DNA of 64,000 nt from assembly GCA_907163375.1 (NCBI GenBank), contig CAJQUW010003469.1:124001-188000 (forward strand), read 5' to 3'. Source of the DNA: Prostheceraeus crozeri (Eukaryota; Platyhelminthes; Polycladida; Euryleptidae). Shown here piece by piece: positions 57,123 to 64,000 of the stretch; position 1 is the first letter of the stretch, and each line of letters begins with the position of its first letter. Under the pieces are notes generated by a model. That model saw nothing but the letters and a program-made list of their open reading frames with translations. It searched no databases and was not told where the DNA came from. A program made the position numbers and the translations under genes.

Positions 57123-57953
57123 GCGCTTTGTTCGGGCGAAGGGACGTTTCAGGGTACCTGTATGGCGTGCTCGGGTCAAAGACCCTGTTACATCAAGCTC
57201 GCAAAGCGGATGATGGATTTCCGAGTCGATTTTTGTGATAGAGATTCTGGCAGATCTTGTCAGAAACAGTCGGATGACACATGAAAGTTGGTATTGCTAA
57301 TGATCCCGAAACAGCTCCATTCGAATAGGTCAAGAATGCTGACTACTCTAGCAGAGATGTTGGAGAAAACAGGATGAGCGCAAAACCGGACTGATCGACG
57401 AAGAGCAGTCTGACCGGGGTCAGTATTAGGCCCTTTTCTTTTTAACATGTTCATTTCTTCATTCAATGTCAAGCATCGAAATGCTCATCTCATAAAGATC
57501 GCAGATGACGCATCTTTGGAATCTTGTGAGCGTGGCTGTGTTCCTCCATCTTTTTTGTCTGATGTAATTGAATGGACAAAGGAAAAACGCATGTATCTGA
57601 ACTTTTCTAAGTGCTGTCAATTATTAATTAAAAAGCCAAGAGTGTCTTGCGAGGTCCTGTTACCATATGCTGAAGTTACTGTGTCTCAATCAAGTATTAT
57701 TCTAGGAGTCACGTTGACAGATAATGTATCTTGGAAAGAACATTTCAATCGAATTACCAGAACAGGAGGGAGAAGACTCTATATTTTGAGAATACTGAAG
57801 CGCTTTATCAGCAAGCCTATACTCTTGTATGCAATCCCGGTATTTGGTGAAATTGCTCCATCTTCATTAACAAAGATCAACAGAGTCATGAAACGGGCTC
57901 CTCATATCATCTGTAACCTTGAATGCTCATGTGACATAATGCCAGACAGATAA
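57123..57953 (+). pseudogene. Reverse-transcriptase fragment (non-LTR, CR1-like)
   Basis: The region before 57447 reads in broken frames up to PGSVLGPFLFNMFI, the usual motif ahead of the catalytic box. KIADDAS then stands where YADD is expected. The frame goes on with LNFSKC, ILGVTLTDNVSWKEH and RRLYILRILKRF. Stops and shifts upstream and the altered box show that it is dead. AATAAA appears at about 58222. Confidence 0.75.
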
Positions 57954-58379
57954 ATTCTCTTGTCCTCCGACTTTTTCACAAGTGCATGAACACTCACCAT
58001 CCGCTGAATCCACTTATGCCCCTACGCCTCCCGAACTCACTGCTTTTCACTGTTACACATTCACGCTCGTTCATATCTTATGCATGTCGACTTTCTAATT
58101 TGAAATTGTAGCTGCTTGAATTTATCTGATTTTACGTGATGCAAATCATTGCAATGCACACTTTCTTATTGTGCCAGCTATATTTTTTAATAATTTGTAA
58201 CTTGTGATTTTCATTATCCGAAATAAACACATGTTAATATTATCATATTAACTCCGAACATCTGGACAGTTCAAGCGACGAATAATTCCTAGAATTATTA
58301 GCCTTTTCCTCGTTTCGCGATAACTTCCTGGACGTGAGCGTCCCAATCAAAATCAGATGAAATAATCAAACCTAGCAGA

Positions 58380-58960
58380 TTTATGTTGTGTTGTTGGATT
58401 ATGACAGGCATGATCCATCGGCAATCTTGCTCCCGGATAGAGATCAGCTGTTTTTTGTTACAATGTCCGTAATCTGCTTTTTTTCGAAATTAATAGGAAG
58501 CTTGTCGGAATGTGACCAGCTGATCAGCATTCCCACTCTTCCTGTAGACGACCGTCTGTCTCGCTGTCCAGGAAGTAAAGAATAATAACGTCATCTGCGT
58601 ATTTAACTATCGATGAGTTACCAAATTGTGTTTCAATGGAGTCCGTTGCCAGGCAGATTGTAGCCCTCAACACACTGACCTGTGGGAAGCGTTGGTCACT
58701 TGAGTGCAAACAGAAGTCTGGCCGCTGAGACGCACTCTTTGTTGAAACTGTTAACCCATTGAACGGTTGATTATGGTGCATTGATAGTGGCATGTGTTAG
58801 TATATCGAAGGCCTTGATGAAGTCGATGGGCAGTACACGGACCGCTCCCCTCTCACAGTCCAAGAAGTTCATAATACGATGGCAAGTGAGACTGAGAGCC
58901 GATGTTTTCACCGTATCTGATCGTAGGAGACAGGCGCACTGAGACCCGTCCAGTTGAGTA
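58380..58960 (-). pseudogene. Reverse-transcriptase fragment (non-LTR), minus strand
   Basis: In broken minus-strand frames there is DFIKAFD (palm motif A), then PQVSVLRATI and SSIVKYADDVIIL with an intact YADD box. Stops and shifts separate the parts. The family differs from the plus-strand fragments nearby. No ends could be fixed. Confidence 0.7.
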
Positions 58961-60015
58961 CGATGAGCTGATGCGACATAGCAAAGAAATTTGACACTTT
59001 AGAGGTAAGATGCAGTAAAGGCGTAGCAGTCTGAAGAGCAAATGTTGGTGGAAACCGATCTGTTATATATACAAGTTAGATTCCTATGGCTAGTAGTGAT
59101 TCCAGAGTTCTGTCATGTTTTGAGGGAGCATATGGTGTGGAAAAGAATTGTGCTTCATAGAAAGCAATCGTGATGATAACAGTCGGCAACTGTTTTCAGT
59201 TACAGGCCTCTCACAACACACGTCCTGAATTTCCTGTATATAATTACTGTGAAATGTGTAAAATTTTCCTGAGAAATAATGCTCTGCCCTGAAAGTCCTA
59301 AATACTTCGAATAAATGGAAAAACGCCGCACTATATACAGCTATTGCCATAAATATGACACACATTCTCATACGTCTCTGTCTCTGTTCTACATGTAAGT
59401 AGTGAAGGGTACTCATGTTGGTTGCTGCTGTCCGATAATGTCAAACTAGCATCTCCTGGCGATAATTATCACCCTGAATTATCGATAAAAGAGTAGTCGC
59501 ACCTAATTATGCTTTTCTGAATATGCAACCACCAATTATATTGCGGAATTATCAGAAGATCTTTTCCCCGTTGCCTAAGAAAATACGGCGCAAGCTCTGG
59601 TGCTCATAGATCCACTTCGCGTGACATTACACCACGTGCGGACGAAAGGCAGAGCATCTGCGATTTCACTTTTTCTTGATTCATCTGAGAGTCAACACTC
59701 CTGTGACCTGCAAATTTCAGTCATCCTCCAAGCGAGGTTACACCATCCGATTAGTTTAACTTACGGTAGACCTCAATAATCACACGAGAATATAATCAGA
59801 ATTCAACGCTCAGATAGAGTCGTGGGATCGAATACTGCCAGCGCTGCGTTTTTTTGTGAGTATTGGATTTTTCTTACTTTTTTTAGAGTATATTGTCTAC
59901 CTATTCTGTATAATATGCGAGTAGAATCTCTCATTGAATGTTAACCTTCTTCATCGCTGGAAAATGATATTCTCGGTGTAGCGAGAAGGCTGAAGACTTT
60001 CGTGATGGAAAACGA
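58961..60015. other. Spacer without a supported gene
   Basis: Short GATAATTATC-type palindromic pieces occur near 59460-59490. The minus frame at 59090-59416 has a hydrophobic stretch but no recognisable family. Confidence 0.4.
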
Positions 60016-60710
60016 AATCGACCAACTTAGAGATGAAGTGAGAAAGTATGCCTCTTTGTAAATGTCTGATTTGTCAGGAGATACAACCGTAGTACAGTAT
60101 TGGAAAGAAACTGCTGAAACTCATGAACTTCCAGTGTTGAAGCGCATCGTTCATGCATGTCTGTGTGTGTCTATGCTTGCCTCATGGTAACGCAGATATA
60201 GAAAGAAGTTTCAGCCAAATAGCTGTGGTCATGACTAAAACCATGGGGTTCCACTAAAACCATAGGAATTCCATCTCCAGCGAAAACCTCAACAAGGTTC
60301 TGTTCACAAAAAGTCATTTGATCGCCAGAAATCTCGAGCCTTGGGAAGTTGAGTTCAAGGAAACTTTAACAACAAGACTTCAAAATGCCCATGCCTATAT
60401 GAAGAAGGTAAAACAAATGGAGAAAGAGTTAGAAGAATCAAGAAAAAGACAAGCCGAAATTGACGATCTTCGGGCAGCTCTAGAAGTTGAAAAGAACTTG
60501 CAAGAAGAAGAAAAGACACTGTTGAAAGAGGAGGGTCTTCAGGAAAAAAAGGAAGGAAGCTGAAGACCTTCGAAAAGCCCAAGAAATGTTGACAGATCAT
60601 TCAATTGCCTCCACTACGAATGACAAGAAATTGGTGGAAATTAAACGAAAGCAGAAAAGGCAAATGAAAAGGTCCTTGACGCGGCATTGAAATCATGAAG
60701 ATCGATCAAT
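60016..60710 (+). pseudogene. Transposase C-terminal remnant with coiled coil
   Basis: Broken plus-strand frames give ELPVLKRIVHACLCV, then HGNADIERSFSQIAVVMTK and ISSENLNKVLFTK. This resembles the C-terminal dimerisation region of hAT-like transposases, where a serine of the ERSFS type is common. A strongly charged helix follows (60318-60563). Frameshifts near 60190 and 60555 and a stop near 60258 break it. Confidence 0.5.
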
Positions 60711-61792
60711 GACCTAGGGAAAATTCCGAAAAATTAACATTTTTTATCAAAAAAGTGATTCACATTTATGCGGCAGTACCGCCTTCCAGTATCTTTTAGT
60801 TTGCGTTTTTCAAATTTAGGCTATTGTTTATAAAACTACTCAGTTAAAGGACTTTCTCTATTTACTGTTTTTAATTTGTGCAATGAATGACTTCGACAAG
60901 TAATTATTTCCTTCGTCTGAGCAAACAGCTCCTATCATTTCTATTATTTTATGCTAGTGATGCGTATACATGTACTTAATATATCTTTAAAACTCATCTC
61001 ATCTTTATATTTCAAATTCATGTACTAGATCAATAAGTTTGAAACTTCTGGACTCCATGCATGTATTATATTTGCCATGATCTCTTAATAAAGAAGCACG
61101 ATATAGCAGTGTCAACGATATTTTTGGTGATTCAGTTCTCTTAATACAATGAATCGCACAAAGACATTTACATGTCAAGATTAGAAATCGATCATAGAAG
61201 CCATTACTTTAGCAGAATAATAGTATATTCTGTTTACCATACGTGAAATTACAAACGAGCACATCTGCGCTTTTTGTTGAACTGCGTTATTTTTTAAAAA
61301 AATCCGCGCTGGCAGCACTGGTGGGATCTCTCAGGTTCATGCATTCGACTTCTTGGAAGAAATTGATGAGGCTATCGTCTTGTGACCCTTTGTGTTCCAC
61401 CAGTTAAGTCGATTCCTAACTAAAACGTCTGAAGAGGAAGAGCTGCGGACTATATTTTCTTCATTACTGGAATTTTTTGAAACTTCTGTTCGATCTTCAG
61501 CGAGGTAGATACAACCATTTTTAACGCGAGCCATGCTAGATGACTAATTAATCACCTCAAATCGGCTGATTATCTCCCCTAAAGCGAACCAATTTCTATG
61601 AATTGCCATAATATCGACATATTTCCCTACTTTCGCTTCTAAGGTTCTCAAAAAGATAGACAAAATTCATATTGACACTTATTGAGTATAAATTGTATCC
61701 TTCACAATTTGCATTTGCTGCGGTATTCAATGGCTTCAATTTCATTGCCATTCCATAATTTCTAGGGAGATTATGCCATAACTATTTTCATT
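60711..61792. other. Spacer without a supported gene
   Basis: AT-rich sequence without a domain-bearing frame or clear repeat. Confidence 0.45.
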
Positions 61793-64000
61793 TCAAGAAA
61801 AAAGTGTTTTATTTAAAGGATGTACACTACAAGTAATATAAAGTTCATAAAAAGTCCTATTTCTGTCCTCTAGGAAACAAGCCGCATTCCCTCGCTGGAT
61901 GTCGAGACTAATTCTCTGCATTAGCCACGCAGCCTCCCTCCTGTCTCCTGTTGTCATTGTGAGACGCCTCCCAACTGATTCCAAGAAGGTCTTGGTCAAA
62001 TCCCTATAGCACCACACGTCTCAACAGCCACTGGTTGGACTACAAAGCGGTCAGCGAGAGTGATGCACTTGGCTAACTTCCTCGCTTCAGCCGCACTCAC
62101 AGCACCTCCAGCTCCAGTGGCAGATACCGACAAATTCGTGAGAGAGAACGTGTCGGAGCATGTGGCATCCCAAACCATGCATCTACCTCTCAGGAAAGGA
62201 AGGAGAGTCAGGCCATCTGGACGCCTGCCATCTCCGCGGTCCAATCCTAGAGACTCAATAATGGGTGAAAGGCCACATTTTGATAAGGCTCGACGCACTG
62301 TCTAATTCAGAGCTGCATGGCGTAAAGTTCTGTACCTGCGCTGTACCGGCAAGACAGGGTGTGAATTCTAAGCTTATCGATCGTGCCTTTGCACTCTACT
62401 GCCGACACGCATTGCAACAGCAAACCGAAAGGATTGATTATCCAGCATTGTTCTGGCGATGGCGATTGGGACAGCATGTAGGCAAGATCCGCTGTAAGCC
62501 GATTGTGCTCCAAGAAGCCTTGCTCGTTACAGGCTGTTAGTGTTGGCAAGCCATTCCTGAATTTGATTATCATATTGAGCTTTGTCCCAAGCACGCTGCT
62601 GACTCCTGATATTTTCATGTGGAATATTATTCTCGCCATACTTATCCGTCCACCGATCAAGAACATTGTTGAGTCGACTGATATGACAGGATCCAGGAAT
62701 GTTTGTGAGGATTTTTATGACAAGTTGACTTGATGAAAATGACGAGGACAAATAGGCTGGGAGAGCAATATCAGATGATTGTCGAATTCCAAGGCCGCCA
62801 GAACTTATTGGTTGCTTCGCATGTACCCACGAGCGCTGGTCGAAATTTATGTTCATATTTTTTTTCTAATCCGTATTTGATCACTGCATCCAGGCGCTTA
62901 AGTGCTTCTTTTTCATCAAAGCAAGGAGCTGATCGCAGAAGGTAAGTCAGTCTCGGAATTAATAAACTGCGACTGAGGAGAAGAAATGCGATATGACTGT
63001 TGACTTCTTCCAGTCGATGAGAGGCCAATTGGCTTTTTGATAATAGCCTCCTTCTCAGTCAAGTCTCTACTGGCAGCATGAACTGCCAATGGAGATCCAG
63101 GGAAAGAAAGGTTCTCTCTGGGGCATGTAATAGACGGTAGTAGATTCCGTATACGAATTTCTGCATCTTGGAAAGCACTCTCACAAAATCCAATGTTAAT
63201 CATTTCACACTTCGATGAATTAATATCGAGACCGATCTCCTGAAAGTCGCCAATAAGCTTTTGTATATCGGCGCAAACTCTGTCCAATCGTCCGGCAATT
63301 GTGGCATCATCCAGGTGGCATAGATTGAATGGAGATTTCATGGCTCTGGCGATGGGATCAATGGTGAGGGAGAAGAGAAGTGGTCTGGCCACATCACCTT
63401 GATGAACACCTCTCTCAGATTTGATCATCTTTTCTTGGAAAAATAATGAAGAAGGGGATCGATGGCATTTATTTACCATTGGAAGGAGCTCAGGGGCACG
63501 GTTTGCTACAGATTCAATCAGACGATGGTGCTTATTGTGAAAAGAGCAGCAAGCAATCGATTTGCGGCATCACCAACACTGTCTGCTGTTAAGTCTTTGA
63601 GCTGGAGAGGCAAAAGACCATCTAATCCGCTTCCTGAAGCACCCACAAAGGACTTGATGGATTTTCGAGTATCATGGATCGTGAATTTCACACGCAAATC
63701 TCCGGTTGTATCATCAAGTTTCAGAAAGGACTCATTATCAAAACCTAGCGGATGTTTTTTTCTCAATTACACTTCTGTTTCATCTGAGAAGTCTGGTATA
63801 TCAGTAGAACATAGAGCGCGAATAGCGGCACGCATGTCATGGGCGGCCAGCTTCGATTGCAGAATCCTATCCAGATCTTTCGAACTCATTTGTTTGACAA
63901 CTTTTCTGCAACCGTCCTCCGTTGAAGTAAGGTCGGGCAGTGGGGACAATCCTGACAAAAAGTCTGCTGCTTGCTGCTTGCTGCAAGAGATGTCTGACGT
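61793..64000 (-). pseudogene. Non-LTR retrotransposon polyprotein remnant
   Basis: Minus-strand frames in order carry a pre-RT region (AAIRALCSTD, then RKKHPLG and GASGSGLDGLLPLQL) and an RT core (GVHQGDVARPLLFSLTID, then LDDATI where the catalytic DD lies, and LDINSSKCEMI). A C-terminal part has RPDGLTLLPF and VWDATCSDTF. RPD followed by D-x-T resembles the core of restriction-like endonucleases. The last frame has RISLDIQRGNAACFLE. Several frameshifts and a missing part between 63480 and 63520 show that it is dead. It continues beyond the window edge. Confidence 0.75.

Overview
The window is eukaryotic, almost certainly metazoan, genomic DNA. Genes have GT-AG introns and AATAAA signals, the spacers are AT-rich, and several classes of animal transposable elements are present (hAT, pogo-type MITE, non-LTR retrotransposons, a Crypton-like tyrosine recombinase). 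The species cannot be named from sequence alone. There are no bacterial operons and no CRISPR arrays.

Two layers stand out. The first is a tandem duplication of a host short-chain dehydrogenase gene of the HSD17B12 / very-long-chain 3-oxoacyl-CoA reductase type (coding spans 9143-11629 and 36158-39039, each two coding exons). The duplicated blocks cover about 8226-12720 and 35243-40290. The second is a 19,420-bp element lying between the two copies, at 14788-34207. It begins AGT and ends ACT, is flanked by a perfect 6-bp duplication (TACTTG), has long inverted repeats built from 318-bp tandem units, and encodes a type-B DNA polymerase of the protein-primed type. These are hallmarks of Maverick/Polinton elements.

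The gene content of that element is not the usual Polinton set. From left to right it carries: a small protein homologous to the N-terminal region of its own polymerase (16013-16474); a beta-rich protein of unknown function (17100-17783, one stop codon); a RING-like zinc protein (17755-17934); a DEDDh exonuclease-like gene (17957-19237) split by a non-LTR retrotransposon with an 11-bp target duplication; second copies of the first two families (19411-19830 and 20346-20912); an unknown protein (21069-21698); and a TATA-binding-protein homologue with both TBP repeats (21358-21897). On the minus strand are the polymerase with spliced N-terminal zinc-finger exons (22885-27646) and a coiled-coil/cysteine-rich protein (30040-30864), with a third copy of the first family between them (28243-28695). 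I find no integrase, capsid, packaging ATPase or protease. Three transcription units share the same layout: TATA box, short untranslated leader, GTGAGTG splice donor, and a leader intron holding GCTATCAA motifs. The polymerase carries several stops and frameshifts, so this copy is decayed.

The rest is mostly repeat-rich spacer: a foldback MITE (477-1064), a decayed hAT element (3062-5651), a pogo-type MITE (39709-39883), two more hAT-type elements (41055-41636 and 50944-51641), a TIR element of unknown type (42535-44432), a broken Crypton-like recombinase (45124-46138), a palindromic foldback element (49503-50068), non-LTR retrotransposon fragments (50074-50543, 57123-57953, 58380-58960, 61793-64000) and a transposase remnant (60016-60710). 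Most remaining sequence between these shows no gene I can support.
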